A stretch of DNA of 64,000 nucleotides from Rubellimicrobium roseum (GTDB taxonomy: Bacteria > Pseudomonadota > Alphaproteobacteria > Rhodobacterales > Rhodobacteraceae), in contig NZ_VDFV01000005.1 in assembly GCF_006152145.1 (NCBI RefSeq), forward strand, positions 124,001 through 188,000. Direction: 5' to 3'. The notes under the pieces are model-generated. The model made no database searches, had not been told where the DNA came from, and saw only the letters and a list, made by a program, of their open reading frames with translations. Below, in pieces: positions 55,474 through 64,000 of the stretch. Position 1 is the stretch's first letter. The number at the start of each line of letters is the position of its first letter. Both the position numbers and the translations under genes were made by a program.

Positions 55474-57513
55474 TCAGGCGAGGTGGAGGGCGACAAGGAC
55501 GAGGTCGATGGCCTTGATGCCAACGAAGGGCACGACCAGGCCTCCGAGCCCGTAGACGAGCATGTTGCGCCGCAGGAGCGCGGCGGCCGACGCGGGCCGG
55601 TAGCTCACGCCCCGGAGCGCGAGCGGCACGAGCGCGACGAGGATGAGCGCGTTGAAGATGACCGCCGACAGCACCGCCGACTGGGGGCTCGCAAGCCGCA
55701 TCACGTTGAGCGCGCCCAGGCCCGGATAGGCCGCGACGAAGATCGCGGGCAGGATGGCGAAGTACTTGGCCACGTCGTTGGCGATGGAGAAGGTGGTGAG
55801 CGCGCCGCGCGAGATCAGGAGCTCCTTGCCGACCATCACCACCTCGATGAGCTTGGTGGGGTCGCTGTCGAGGTCGATGAGGTTCCCGGCCTCCTTGGCG
55901 GCGGGCGTCCCGGAGTTCATCGCCACGCCCACATCGGCCTGCGCGAGCGCGGGCGCGTCGTTCGATCCGTCGCCGCACATGGCGACCAGCCGGCCGCCGG
56001 CCTGCTCCTTGCGGATCAGCTCGAGCTTCATCTCGGGCGTCGCCTCGGCCAGGTAGTCGTCCACCCCGGCCTCGGCGGCGATGGCGGCGGCGGTGAGCGG
56101 GTTGTCCCCCGTGATCATCACCGTGCGGATGCCCATGGCGCGGAGTTCCGCGAAGCGCTCGCGCATGCCGGGCTTGAGCACGTCCTTGAGATGCACCGCG
56201 CCCAGGATCGCCGCGCCATCCGCCACCAGCAGCGGCGTGCCGCCCGATCGGGCGATGGCCTCCACTTGGCCCGCGAGCGCAGGAGCAGGCGCCTGGCCGG
56301 TAAAGCGGACCACCGCATCCGCCGCGCCCTTTCGGACCTGCCGCCCATCCGCGAGGTCAATCCCTGAGAGGCGCGTCTGCGCCGTGAACGGGACCGGCAC
56401 CCCGCCTGCGGTCGCGGCGAGGTCGCGGCCCAGCAGCTCGCGGGCCTTCTCCACGAGGCTCTTGCCCTCGGGCGTCTCGTCGGCGAGCGAGGCGAGGAGC
56501 GCGGCCTCCGCAAGGCGGCGCAGATCGACGCCCGGAGCGGGGATAAGTGCGTCGGCCATGCGGTTGCCGAAGGTGATCGTCCCTGTCTTGTCGAGGAGCA
56601 GCGTGTCCACGTCGCCTGCGGCCTCTACCGCGCGGCCCGACTTGGCGATGATGTTGGCCTTCACCAGCCGGTCCATGCCGGCGATGCCGATGGCCGACAG
56701 AAGCCCGCCGATGGTCGTCGGGATCAGCGTGACGAAGAGCGCGCCCAGGATCACCACGGGAATCGTCAGCCCCGCGTAGCTCGCAAAGGGCTGGAGCGTC
56801 ACCACCACGACGAGGAAGATGAGCGTGAGACCCGCCAGCAGGATGTTGAGGGCGACCTCGTTGGGGGTCTTCTGCCGCTCGGCTCCTTCCACGAGCGCGA
56901 TCATGCGGTCGAGGAAGCTCTTGCCCGGCTCGGCGGTGACGCGGATCACCAGCCAGTCGGAGACCACGCGCGTGCCGCCCGTGACCGAGGAGCGGTCGCC
57001 GCCCGACTCGCGGATGACGGGGGCGGACTCGCCGGTGATGGCGCTCTCGTCCACGCTCGCCACCCCGCGCGCCACCTCTCCGTCCGTGGGGATGAGGCTG
57101 CCCGCCGGGACGAACAGGAGGTCGCCCTGCCGGAGCCGCGACGATGGCTTGGGCGTCCCGAGGCGCGGGTCGTCGTCGGCGCCGTCGAGGACGTTCACCA
57201 TCGTCTCGGCCTTGGTGGCGCGCAACGTGTCGGCGCGGGCGCGGCCCCGGCCCTCGGCCAGCGCCTCGGCGAAGTTGGCGAAGAGGACGCAGAGCCAGAG
57301 CCAGGCCGAGAGGTGGAGGGCGACCCAGCCGCCTTGCGTCCCAGCCGCAATGTCACGGAGCGAGAGGATGGTGGTGAGGAGCGCCACGACAGCGGTGACG
57401 AAGATGACCGGATTGCGAGACAGGGCGCGCGGGTCCAGCTTGGCGAAAGTGGCGCGGAGGGAACTGGTATAGAGGCCATCGAGGGCCGGCGAGACTAGGG
57501 GATTCTTGAACAT
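55474..57513 (-). CDS. kdpB: Potassium-transporting ATPase subunit KdpB
   Basis: 679 residues, type IA P-type ATPase. Phosphorylation motif [12 protein letters not shown] near 304-315, actuator [14 protein letters not shown] in AITGESAP near 159, hinge [18 protein letters not shown] near 512. Seven membrane helices. Couples ATP hydrolysis to K movement through KdpA. Confidence 0.96.
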   Translation of the reverse strand: MFKNPLVSPALDGLYTSSLRATFAKLDPRALSRNPVIFVTAVVALLTTILSLRDIAAGTQGGWVALHLSAWLWLCVLFANFAEALAEGRGRARADTLRATKAETMVNVLDGADDDPRLGTPKPSSRLRQGDLLFVPAGSLIPTDGEVARGVASVDESAITGESAPVIRESGGDRSSVTGGTRVVSDWLVIRVTAEPGKSFLDRMIALVEGAERQKTPNEVALNILLAGLTLIFLVVVVTLQPFASYAGLTIPVVILGALFVTLIPTTIGGLLSAIGIAGMDRLVKANIIAKSGRAVEAAGDVDTLLLDKTGTITFGNRMADALIPAPGVDLRRLAEAALLASLADETPEGKSLVEKARELLGRDLAATAGGVPVPFTAQTRLSGIDLADGRQVRKGAADAVVRFTGQAPAPALAGQVEAIARSGGTPLLVADGAAILGAVHLKDVLKPGMRERFAELRAMGIRTVMITGDNPLTAAAIAAEAGVDDYLAEATPEMKLELIRKEQAGGRLVAMCGDGSNDAPALAQADVGVAMNSGTPAAKEAGNLIDLDSDPTKLIEVVMVGKELLISRGALTTFSIANDVAKYFAILPAIFVAAYPGLGALNVMRLASPQSAVLSAVIFNALILVALVPLALRGVSYRPASAAALLRRNMLVYGLGGLVVPFVGIKAIDLVLVALHLA

Positions 57514-57544
57514 GGCTTTCGTGCCTTGAGAGTGATGGCGCCGG

Positions 57545-59230
57545 TCAGAAGGTCTGGCCGGCGAGGCGCACGGTCTCCTCGGCGATGGGGCCGAGGGCGA
57601 GCACGGGGAAGAAGGTGAGGGCGCCGAGGATCACCACGCTCAGCACGAGGAGCGTCACGAAGAGCGGCCCGTGCGTCGGGAACGTGCCGGCGGTGGCGGC
57701 GGCCTTGGGCTTGCGGATCAGGCTCCCGGCGATGGCCAGCATCGGCACGATGAAGGCGAAGCGCGTGAGGATCATGATGATCCCGAGCGCGGTGGTGTGC
57801 CAGGGCAGCGCCGCCCCGAAGCCGCCGAAGGCCGAGCCGTTGTTCCCCGCCGCCGAGGTGTAGGCGTAGAGGAGCTCGGAGAAGCCGTGAGGTCCTGCCT
57901 CCTGCACAGCGGTCACGGCCTGCGGGGCGACGACCGCGACGGCGCCGCCGATCAGGAGGCCCACTGGCGTGGCCAGGAAAGCGAGGACCGCCAGCGTGAC
58001 CTCGCGCCGTTCGATCTTGCGGCCGAGGTACTCTGGGGTACGGCCGACCATGAGGCCCGCGAGGAACACCGCGAGCACCACGTAGAGGAGCATCCCGTAG
58101 AGACCCGAGCCCACGCCGCCGAAGATCACCTCGCCGGTGGCCATGTTCGCCATCTGCACAAGTCCGGATAGCGGCATGAAGCTGTCGTGCATGGCGTTGA
58201 CCGAGCCGTTCGACGCCGCCGTGGTCAGGACCGACCACATGGCCGAGAGCGTCGCGTCGAAGCGCTGCTCCTTGCCCTCCATGTTGGTGCCCGGCCCGAG
58301 GAGCGGATTGCCGGCCGCTTCGTAGAGCTGGACCACCAAGAGGCCGGTCACGAGCAGGACGCCCATGGCGGCGAAGATGGCCCAGCCCTGCCGCCGGTCC
58401 CCAACCATCCGGCCGAACAGGAACGGGAAGGCTACGGGAATGAGCAGGATCGACAGGGCCTGCACCATGTTCGACAGGATCGTCGGGTTCTCGAACGGAT
58501 GCGCCGAGTTCACGCCGAAGAAGCCGCCGCCGTTGGTGCCGAGTTGCTTGATGGCGATCTGGCTGGCCGCCGGGCCCCGCGCGATCACCTGGGTCGCCCC
58601 CTCCAGGCCGGTGGCGGTGACGTGGCCCAGGAGCGTCTGCGGCACGCCCTGGAGGACTAGCACGAGGGCCACGATGATCGAGAGAGGCAGCAGCACGTAG
58701 AGGATGGAGCGGGTCAGGTCGACCCAGAAGTTGCCCAACGTCCAGCCCTTCGGCCGCGCAAAGCCCCGGATCACCGCCACAGCCACGGCCATGCCGGTCG
58801 CGGCGGAGACGAAGTTCTGGACCGTCAGGCCGAGCATCTGGCTGAAATAGCTGGCCTGCGCCTCGCCCGAGTAGGCCTGCCAGTTCGTGTTCGACACGAA
58901 GCTCGTGGCCGTGTTGAAGGCCAGGTCCGGCGACATCGGACCGAGGCCGTCAGGGTTGAAGGGCAGCACGTGCTGGAGCCGCAGGATCGCGTAAAGGATG
59001 GCAAAGCCCACCGCATTACAAGCGAGGCACGCCAAGGCGTAGGCGCCCCAGGACTGCTCCCGGTCGGGGTCGATGCCGGAGAGGCGGTAGATGCCACGCT
59101 CGATGGGCGCGAGGACGGGCGAGAACCAGGTCCGCCCGCCCTCGTAGACGCGGATCATGTAGTCGGCGAGCAGCCAGCCCCCGCCCGTCAGGGTGCCCAG
59201 GAAGAGGATGTAGCCGAGAAGGTCGCGCAT
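57545..59230 (-). CDS. kdpA: Potassium-transporting ATPase subunit KdpA
   Basis: 561 residues, ten helices, K channel-like subunit. Four selectivity loops: [17 protein letters not shown] near 105-121, [21 protein letters not shown] near 227, the [14 protein letters not shown] region near 340 and the [13 protein letters not shown] region near 460. Confidence 0.96.
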   Translation of the reverse strand: MRDLLGYILFLGTLTGGGWLLADYMIRVYEGGRTWFSPVLAPIERGIYRLSGIDPDREQSWGAYALACLACNAVGFAILYAILRLQHVLPFNPDGLGPMSPDLAFNTATSFVSNTNWQAYSGEAQASYFSQMLGLTVQNFVSAATGMAVAVAVIRGFARPKGWTLGNFWVDLTRSILYVLLPLSIIVALVLVLQGVPQTLLGHVTATGLEGATQVIARGPAASQIAIKQLGTNGGGFFGVNSAHPFENPTILSNMVQALSILLIPVAFPFLFGRMVGDRRQGWAIFAAMGVLLVTGLLVVQLYEAAGNPLLGPGTNMEGKEQRFDATLSAMWSVLTTAASNGSVNAMHDSFMPLSGLVQMANMATGEVIFGGVGSGLYGMLLYVVLAVFLAGLMVGRTPEYLGRKIERREVTLAVLAFLATPVGLLIGGAVAVVAPQAVTAVQEAGPHGFSELLYAYTSAAGNNGSAFGGFGAALPWHTTALGIIMILTRFAFIVPMLAIAGSLIRKPKAAATAGTFPTHGPLFVTLLVLSVVILGALTFFPVLALGPIAEETVRLAGQTF

Positions 59231-59240
59231 CGAGTCCTCC

Positions 59241-59327
59241 TCAGAACCGGTCGGGGCGCAGCAGCGCCACGACGAGGTAGATGAGGAGCCCCGCCGCCGT
59301 GGCGAGGCCGAAGACGAGGTCGAGCAT
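59241..59327 (-). CDS. kdpF: KdpF small membrane subunit
   Basis: 28 residues: one membrane helix ([18 protein letters not shown]) and the family ending RPDRF. Stabilises the Kdp complex. The ATG lies 5 bases after the preceding small ORF's stop. Too short for standard gene calls. Confidence 0.88.
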   Translation of the reverse strand: MLDLVFGLATAAGLLIYLVVALLRPDRF

Positions 59328-59332
59328 GGCCG

Positions 59333-59416
59333 TCACCCCCGCTCGAGGACGCGCACGAGCGCGGCAAAGAGGAGGAAGCCCCCTATGCCGAGGGCCAGAA
59401 AGAGAAGGTCGAGCAT
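59333..59416 (-). CDS. 27-residue membrane ORF before kdpF
   Basis: Encodes MLDLLFLALGIGGFLLFAAL followed by VRVLERG: one hydrophobic helix and a short basic tail. CGGAG lies at SD distance before the ATG. Similar tiny ORFs precede kdpF in some proteobacteria, to my recollection; not the same as KdpF (no RPDRF end). Probably a membrane microprotein of the Kdp complex or a leader peptide. Confidence 0.65.
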   Translation of the reverse strand: MLDLLFLALGIGGFLLFAALVRVLERG

Positions 59417-59460
59417 GATGATCTCCGAAAGTCGTCGCTAGCGGAGATGGGTTCGGGCGC

Positions 59461-59512
59461 CGTAAGGGCGCCATGTGGAACCTGGGCGCCACGCGTAAAG
59501 CAAGCGTAAAGC
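59461..59512 (-). promoter_or_regulatory. Putative KdpE-binding direct repeats
   Basis: On the minus strand GCTTTACG occurs twice with an 11-base period (59512-59505 and 59501-59494), and a weaker related word CCTTACG lies 33 bases from the second. OmpR-family regulators bind head-to-tail repeats with a spacing of 10 or 11 bases. It sits about 80-95 bases before the first ORF of the kdp operon, as expected for an activator site. Confidence 0.5.
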
Positions 59513-59856
59513 GCCGGTGACTCTCTGGCCGAGGGAGAGCAGCGTTGTGGCACACTGATCGAGCGTAGCGCCCAAGCTTCTCCGATCGTTACGCCCGCAA
59601 TTCATGGCTGTCGGACCGCAACCCCGCATCAGCGTCCTGCCGAGATCGCTGTCGTACATCCAACCACTGGGCCTTAAGCGAACGATCCGGTTGTCGCACC
59701 AACGAGGGCTCAGCGGACCTGAGGATCAGTTCAACTCGGACCTGATCTCACGTGATGGGTATCGAACCGCCGCGACACACTGTGACGGAGGTTCTAATGG
59801 TTGCGGGGGCCCGAAACCACCGAGAGTTGATGCAGGCTATACGGCGTCGCGCAATG
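59513..59856. other. 344-base gap with a 13-base repeat
   Basis: No gene recognised. Contains TGGTTGCGGGGGC at 59798-59810, identical to the tRNA-fMet-like end at 51374-51386 on the other side of the kdp operon. Also GGTATCGAACCGCC near 59758, which resembles a T-arm but not a foldable tRNA. GC content is lower than in the flanking genes. Confidence 0.45.
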
Positions 59857-60600
59857 TTACGTGCTCATCCGACGCAGCAGCGATCCACAGACCGCATCTA
59901 CAAGGTAGTGCAAGCTCAACGTGATCAGAACGAGCACGATGAGGGCGGCGAACATCAGGTCGATCCTGGCGCGTCCGTTGGCGAGCAGCATGAGATAGCC
60001 CAGCCCCTGGGCAGCGCCGACCCATTCACCGATCACCGCACCGATGGGCGCGTAGACGGCCGCGAGCCTCAGGCCCGAGGCGAGGCCGGGCAGCGCCGCT
60101 GGAATGCGGAGATGCAAGAGAACCGCAGCGGGCCGCGCTCCCATGACCCGGGCCAGGCCGACCCAGTCGGCCGGCGTGCGGACCAGGGCGTCAAAGAAGG
60201 CCGAGGTCACGGGGAAGTAGATGATCAGAAGCGCCATGGCGACCTTGGACCAGAAGCCATAGCCCAACCACAGGGTCAGGAGGGGAGCTAAGGCGAAGAC
60301 GGGGATCGCCTGGCTCAGCACCAGCATGGGGCGCAGGGCCGACCGGGCCAGGGGCGAGGCGGCGAGCAGGATGGCCGAGAGCCCACCCAGGATCGCGCCG
60401 AGCACGAGTCCGGTCAGAATCTCCGCCAGCGTGACGACTGCATGGCCGGCAATCAGGAGAACGTTGGCCCAAAGAGCCTGAGCCACCCGTATCGGTCCGG
60501 GCAGGATGAACGGCGGCAGGTCGCCAAGCGCGATCAGGGCCTGCCAGGCCAGCAATCCCGCGACCGCCCCGGCCAGACCGTTGAGCCATCGCCTCATCAC
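59857..60600 (-). CDS. thiX: ThiX-like ABC permease
   Basis: 247 residues, six helices, BPD_transp_1 family. EAA-type loop with VGLARVMGARPAAVLLHLRIPAALP near 146-170. Adjacent to an ATPase and an HMP-type binding protein within thiamine genes, so uptake of a thiamine pyrimidine precursor is likely. ATG overlaps the ATPase stop by four bases. Confidence 0.83.
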   Translation of the reverse strand: MMRRWLNGLAGAVAGLLAWQALIALGDLPPFILPGPIRVAQALWANVLLIAGHAVVTLAEILTGLVLGAILGGLSAILLAASPLARSALRPMLVLSQAIPVFALAPLLTLWLGYGFWSKVAMALLIIYFPVTSAFFDALVRTPADWVGLARVMGARPAAVLLHLRIPAALPGLASGLRLAAVYAPIGAVIGEWVGAAQGLGYLMLLANGRARIDLMFAALIVLVLITLSLHYLVDAVCGSLLRRMST

Positions 60601-61385
60601 ACCTCCAGCAGCCGACGTAGAAGCCGTCCCTGGAAGACGAGCGTGTCCGGCGCGTCAAAAGCGCGCGGCGGACTGGTCGCGGGCGGCTCCACGCGTGAGA
60701 GGCCGGAGCGCGTCAGGAGCAGGACCTCCTGCCCCAGGCGCGCCGCTTCGGCCGGATCGTGGGTGACTTGAAGGACGGTCCGTCCAGCGAGCACCTTGGC
60801 GGCGAGATCCTGCATGCGGGCGCGCGTGCCGGCGTCTAGGGCCGAGAACGGCTCGTCGAGGAGCACCACGGGCCGGTCCTCCATGAGCGTCCGCGCGAGC
60901 GCCACGCGCTGGCGCTGACCGCCGGACAGGGTTGCCGGCCGAGCCTTCGCAAGGTCCGCCAGCCCCACCCGGTCCAGCACCTGTCGCGCGCGCATCATAT
61001 CCGCCCGCTCTCCCCGCAGCCGGGCACCCAGGGTCACGTTGTCCAAGACGTTCAACCACGGCAGGAGAAGGTCGCTCTGGGCCATCAGAGCGACCCGCCC
61101 GGCCAGGGGCGCGTCGTCCCCGGCCCGCTGGTCGCCCTCAAGACTGACATGATCGCCCACACCCGCCAGGAGCGCGAGCAGCGTGGACTTGCCCACGCCG
61201 GACGGACCCAGCAGGCAGGTCCAGCACCCGCCCCTGACCTCCAGAGCAACCGGTCCGACGATGGTGGCCGACCCGATCTTCACCCGCCCCGACAGGAGAA
61301 GAGAGGGAGCCGGCTGTCCCGGGAAGCATGAGCCCGGCTCCTCGTCCCGCGTTCGGGCGAATGCTCTCCGGCTCCACGCGGTCAC
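60597..61385 (-). CDS. thiZ: ThiZ-like ABC ATPase
   Basis: 262 residues from a GTG that overlaps the stop of the binding-protein gene. Walker A GPSGVGKST near 61, signature LSGGQRQR near 151, Walker B VVLLDEPFSALDAG near 174. The N-terminal about 25 residues are not ABC-like, so the true start might be later. Energises the ThiXYZ transporter. Confidence 0.83.
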   Translation of the reverse strand: MTAWSRRAFARTRDEEPGSCFPGQPAPSLLLSGRVKIGSATIVGPVALEVRGGCWTCLLGPSGVGKSTLLALLAGVGDHVSLEGDQRAGDDAPLAGRVALMAQSDLLLPWLNVLDNVTLGARLRGERADMMRARQVLDRVGLADLAKARPATLSGGQRQRVALARTLMEDRPVVLLDEPFSALDAGTRARMQDLAAKVLAGRTVLQVTHDPAEAARLGQEVLLLTRSGLSRVEPPATSPPRAFDAPDTLVFQGRLLRRLLEV

Positions 61386-62317
61386 CGCGCCTCCAGATCG
61401 ACGGCGAGGGTTCCAACTGGCTGCTCCTTGTTGATCAGGCCCGCATCGCGGAGGAACTCGGCGAACCGGATGTAGCGGTCCTCGTCCAGCTTGCCCGGAT
61501 GGGCGGCGAACATCGGGACCGTGTCGGCCCAGGCGCGCCAGTTCAGCTCGTCGGCGAGCTCGGCCGAGCTGCCTGCGAAGACGGCCCAACTCTCCTCCGA
61601 GTGAGCCTGGATGAACTGCACGGCCCTCTCGGTGGCAGAGAGGAAGCGGCGCACCACCTCAGGGTCCAGCCGTTCGGGGTTGGCCACATAGATCAGCTCG
61701 TCATAGGCGGGCACGCCCTCGTCCTCGGGATTGAAGCACCGGCCTGCGATGCCTTCGATCTCCATCTGATTCAGCTCGAAGTTGCGAAAGGCGCCGATCA
61801 CGGCGTCCACCTGCCCCGACATGACCGAGGGTGAGAGAGACCAGCCGACATTGACGAGTTCCACGTCATCGAGGGTCAGGCCGTTGTGCCGGAGCATCTG
61901 CGCCAGCAGAGCCTCCTGCACGCCAGGAACCGCGAAGCCGACCTGTCGGCCCTGGAGGTCCGCGACGTCCTGCACGGGGCCGTCCCGCAGGGCCAGCAGA
62001 CAGGTCAGGGGTGCGTCGATTAACGTGCCCACGCGGACCAGCGGCATCCCCTCGGCCACCTGGAGATGAAGCTGCGGCTGGTAGGACACGGCGAGGTCGG
62101 CTCGTCCCGCCGCGACCATCTTGGGCGGATCGGCGGGATCGGCGGGGGCGATCACCTCGACCTCCAGCCCGGCCTCGGCGAAGTAGCCCTTCTCCTGCGC
62201 AATCACGATGGGGCCGTGGTCGGGGTTCACGAACCAGTCCAGCATCAGCGTCAGCCTGTCCTGCGCGAAAGCGGGTGAGGCCGCGGTGAGCGCCAGCGTG
62301 ACCAGAATGGATCTCAT
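61382..62317 (-). CDS. thiY: ThiY-like pyrimidine-precursor binding protein
   Basis: 311 residues, signal peptide of 19 residues (SPAFAQ). NMT1/THI5-like fold: LMLDWFVNPDHGPIVIAQEKGYF near 24-46 is the hallmark of ThiY/THI5 proteins; APADPADPPKMVAAGRADLAVSYQPQ follows. Binds formylaminopyrimidine or HMP in the periplasm. ATG preceded by GGAGGACTGAC. Confidence 0.85.
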   Translation of the reverse strand: MRSILVTLALTAASPAFAQDRLTLMLDWFVNPDHGPIVIAQEKGYFAEAGLEVEVIAPADPADPPKMVAAGRADLAVSYQPQLHLQVAEGMPLVRVGTLIDAPLTCLLALRDGPVQDVADLQGRQVGFAVPGVQEALLAQMLRHNGLTLDDVELVNVGWSLSPSVMSGQVDAVIGAFRNFELNQMEIEGIAGRCFNPEDEGVPAYDELIYVANPERLDPEVVRRFLSATERAVQFIQAHSEESWAVFAGSSAELADELNWRAWADTVPMFAAHPGKLDEDRYIRFAEFLRDAGLINKEQPVGTLAVDLEAR

Positions 62318-62318
62318 G

Positions 62319-63293
62319 TCAGTCCTCCGGGTCGCCCAATGCGACCAATGCGATCTCTCCGTCCCAGACCTCCGCCAGCCGCTCCGCGGCCTGCCAGGCG
62401 CGGAGGCCCGAACGGCAGCAGAGAACGGCCCGCTGGCCCGGCTCAGGCCCGGGCCCATGAGGGCCGAAGGCGGCCACCGGCAGGCGGAGCGCGTCCGGCC
62501 GGACCAGGGGGGCCTCGTGCTCGCCCCGCAGGTCCACGACGAAGTCGGCGGGGCTAATGGCGTCTGGGGCGATGAAGGTGGAACGGCGTTCAGGCTCGGG
62601 GGCGCCGTCAAAGCGGAAGCCGCCGAAGCGGAAGCCCCGCGCGTCGAAGGTGACGAGCTGACCTAGGGGCGACGCGTGCAGTCGCGCCAGAAGGGCCAAG
62701 GCCATCTGCGCTTGGATGGTACCAATCACACCCACGACCGGGCCCAGCACGCCCTCCTCGGCGCAGGTGCCGGCGCGCCCTGGAAGGTCGGGGAACACCG
62801 CCCGGAGACTTGGGGCATCCCCGCAGAACGCGCCGACATAGCCTTCGACGCCGATGACCGAAGCGCTGACGAGAGGGATGCCCTGGTCGCGGCAGGTGTC
62901 GGAAAGGATGTAGCTCGCGGCAAAGCTGTCGGCGCAGTCGAGCACGAGGTCCACCCCGGCACAGAGAGCAACGGCGTTGCCGGGATCGAGGCGGCACTGG
63001 ACAGGCTCGACCCGGCAGTCGGGATTGAGCTCTGCAAGACGCGCCGCTGCGGCGTGGACCTTGGGCCGCCCCACATCGGACTCGGTGAACAGCGTCTGCC
63101 GGTGGAGGTTCGACAGGTCTACCCGGTCGGGATCGACTAGCCGGATCTGCCCCACCCCGGCCCCGGCCAGATACGGGAGGACGGGAGCGGCGAGCCCCCC
63201 GGCCCCGACCACGAGCACCCTTGCGGCTCGGAAGCGCTCCTGCCCCTCGGACCCCAGTTCAGGCACAGCGATCTGGCGAGCGTAGCGGCTCAT
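62319..63293 (-). CDS. thiF: ThiF-type adenylyltransferase with rhodanese domain
   Basis: 324 residues. E1-like domain at about 5-240: [76 protein letters not shown]-terminal rhodanese domain (about 245-324) has VVDLRGEHE and the active loop LCCRSGLRA. Adenylates the ThiS C-terminus; the fused rhodanese may supply the sulfur. MoeB-like activity is an alternative. Overlaps thiE by four bases. Confidence 0.87.
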   Translation of the reverse strand: MSRYARQIAVPELGSEGQERFRAARVLVVGAGGLAAPVLPYLAGAGVGQIRLVDPDRVDLSNLHRQTLFTESDVGRPKVHAAAARLAELNPDCRVEPVQCRLDPGNAVALCAGVDLVLDCADSFAASYILSDTCRDQGIPLVSASVIGVEGYVGAFCGDAPSLRAVFPDLPGRAGTCAEEGVLGPVVGVIGTIQAQMALALLARLHASPLGQLVTFDARGFRFGGFRFDGAPEPERRSTFIAPDAISPADFVVDLRGEHEAPLVRPDALRLPVAAFGPHGPGPEPGQRAVLCCRSGLRAWQAAERLAEVWDGEIALVALGDPED

Positions 63294-63886
63294 CGGGTGG
63301 CCTCGATCCAGGCGCGGACGCGGGCTTCGGGGTCGGCGTGGAGCGTGATGTCCGTGACCGCCGAGACGATGTTGGCCCCCGCCGCGAAGGCCCCTGGGGC
63401 GCGCTCGATGTTCATCCCACCGATGGCGACCAGGGGGATGTTGCCGACGAGGCGCTTCCATTCGGTCACGCGCTCCAGGCCCTGCCGCTCCCACCTCATC
63501 TTCTTGAGGATGGTCGGGTAGACCGGCCCCAGCGCCACGTAGTCGGGCGCGAGCGACAGGGCGCGGTCCAGCTCCGCATGATCGTGCGTGCTGATCCCCA
63601 GCCGCAGTCCGGCCCGCCGGATCGCAGCCAGATCGGCGGTGTCGAGGTCTTCCTGGCCCAGATGGACCCAGTCGCAGCCCGCCTCGATGGCGAGCCGCCA
63701 GTGGTCGTTCACGACCAGCACCGAATTGTGACTCCGGCAGAGGGCCTGCGCTTGTTCGACGGCCTGACGCAGCTCGGACTCGGGTCGGTCCTTGATGCGG
63801 AGCTGCACGAGGCGCACGCTCAAGGGCAGCGTCCGCTGGAGCCATTCGACACTGTCGAAGATGGGATAGAAGCGGTCGAGCGTCAT
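63290..63886 (-). CDS. thiE: Thiamine phosphate synthase
   Basis: 198 residues, TIM barrel joining HMP-PP and thiazole phosphate. [10 protein letters not shown] near 24, VVNDHW near 58, [12 protein letters not shown] near 69, [12 protein letters not shown] near 113, and [10 protein letters not shown] near 147 are typical. Overlaps thiG by four bases. Confidence 0.92.
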   Translation of the reverse strand: MTLDRFYPIFDSVEWLQRTLPLSVRLVQLRIKDRPESELRQAVEQAQALCRSHNSVLVVNDHWRLAIEAGCDWVHLGQEDLDTADLAAIRRAGLRLGISTHDHAELDRALSLAPDYVALGPVYPTILKKMRWERQGLERVTEWKRLVGNIPLVAIGGMNIERAPGAFAAGANIVSAVTDITLHADPEARVRAWIEATR

Positions 63887-64000
63887 GCGAGGAACGCCCG
63901 GCCAAGAACAGGCGTGGAGGGCGCAGCCATGTCGCGTGGCTCCATCGGATCGGCCTCAAAGGCCAGCCGCCCGGCCTCGACCGCCCGGGCGAAGCCCTCG
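63883..64000 (-). CDS. thiG: Thiazole synthase ThiG, C-terminal end
   Basis: The last 38 codons of a gene that enters from the right edge. It reads [28 protein letters not shown] and [10 protein letters not shown] before the stop, the conserved end of ThiG. Forms the thiazole moiety from DXP, dehydroglycine and ThiS-thiocarboxylate. Stop overlaps the thiE start. Confidence 0.88.
   Translation of the reverse strand, partial: EGFARAVEAGRLAFEADPMEPRDMAAPSTPVLGRAFLA

Noticed and set aside
59741-59800. T-arm-like GGTTCGATACC on the minus strand near 59765
   Set aside because: No acceptor or anticodon arm can be drawn around it; not a tRNA.
1-64000. CRISPR array, prophage or plasmid origin
   Set aside because: No regularly spaced repeats, phage structural genes, integrase or replication initiator were seen.

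Overview
The window is GC-rich (about 70 percent), gene-dense chromosome from an alphaproteobacterium, most likely a member of the Rhodobacterales/Rhodobacteraceae. The evidence is the codon bias, the class A RNase P RNA, the DUF6280-type and DUF1127 small proteins, the BetI-type operator before a choXWV choline transporter, and the overall repertoire. No phage, complete transposon, CRISPR array or replication origin was seen.

Layout: 1-2886 holds a choline ABC transporter (choX-choW-choV) behind a perfect inverted repeat that looks like a BetI operator. 2893-13653 is ordinary chromosome: EamA exporter, YebC, SLC13-type permease, YmdB-like phosphoesterase, 5-formyl-THF cyclo-ligase, MgtE, guanine deaminase and 8-oxoguanine deaminase on either side of a CAP protein, and a HisN-like phosphatase. 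13714-16906 carries XRE and LysR regulators, DUF1127, a Bax-inhibitor-1 protein and GNAT. 16979-25277 carries rpmG, rnpB, an AmpD-type amidase, an Excalibur-type lipoprotein, gatA-gatC, a frameshifted ceramidase-like gene, a rhomboid protease, a SuhB-like phosphatase and divergent metR/metF. 25325-27001 holds two paralogous secreted HdeA/B-like proteins whose two cysteines are separated by low-complexity inserts, with a very GC-rich gap between them. 27101-44934 holds valS, DUF2235, aminotransferases, a Met/His-rich DUF305 protein, a short tyrosine-phosphatase-like gene joined to an MsbA-type exporter, ygfZ, an RTX-like protein, an IMPase, efp, DUF6280, cobQ, a PopZ-like low-complexity protein, a TolC-type porin and an L-isoaspartate methyltransferase-like gene.

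45000-51400 is the accessory part. It contains tRNA-Cys, a decayed inverted second copy of tRNA-Cys, an IS3 relic, remnants of ccdA and thioredoxin genes, and an intact bufferin-type RiPP operon: bufA (DUF2282 precursor), bufB (DUF692 iron enzyme), bufC (DUF2063 partner) and doxX. It faces an ECF sigma/NrsF-type anti-sigma pair. The two transcription units are headed by divergent promoters of identical architecture (GTAAC[A/G], 16 bases, CGAA), which points to one metal-responsive autoregulated regulon whose 3' end (ccdA-trx) has been lost.

51467-59416 is a complete kdpFABCDE potassium system with an extra 27-residue membrane ORF in front of kdpF. A tRNA-fMet-like 3' end lies on one side of it, and a matching 13-base word on the other. 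59857-64000 is the 3' part of a thiamine operon (thiG partial, thiE, a ThiF-rhodanese protein, and a ThiXYZ-type pyrimidine-precursor transporter), all overlapping by four bases or nearly so.

An 86-88 base intergenic element occurs twice (4621-4706 plus, 26481-26568 minus) with strong conservation and identical spacing over its first 70 bases. I could not assign it to a known family.
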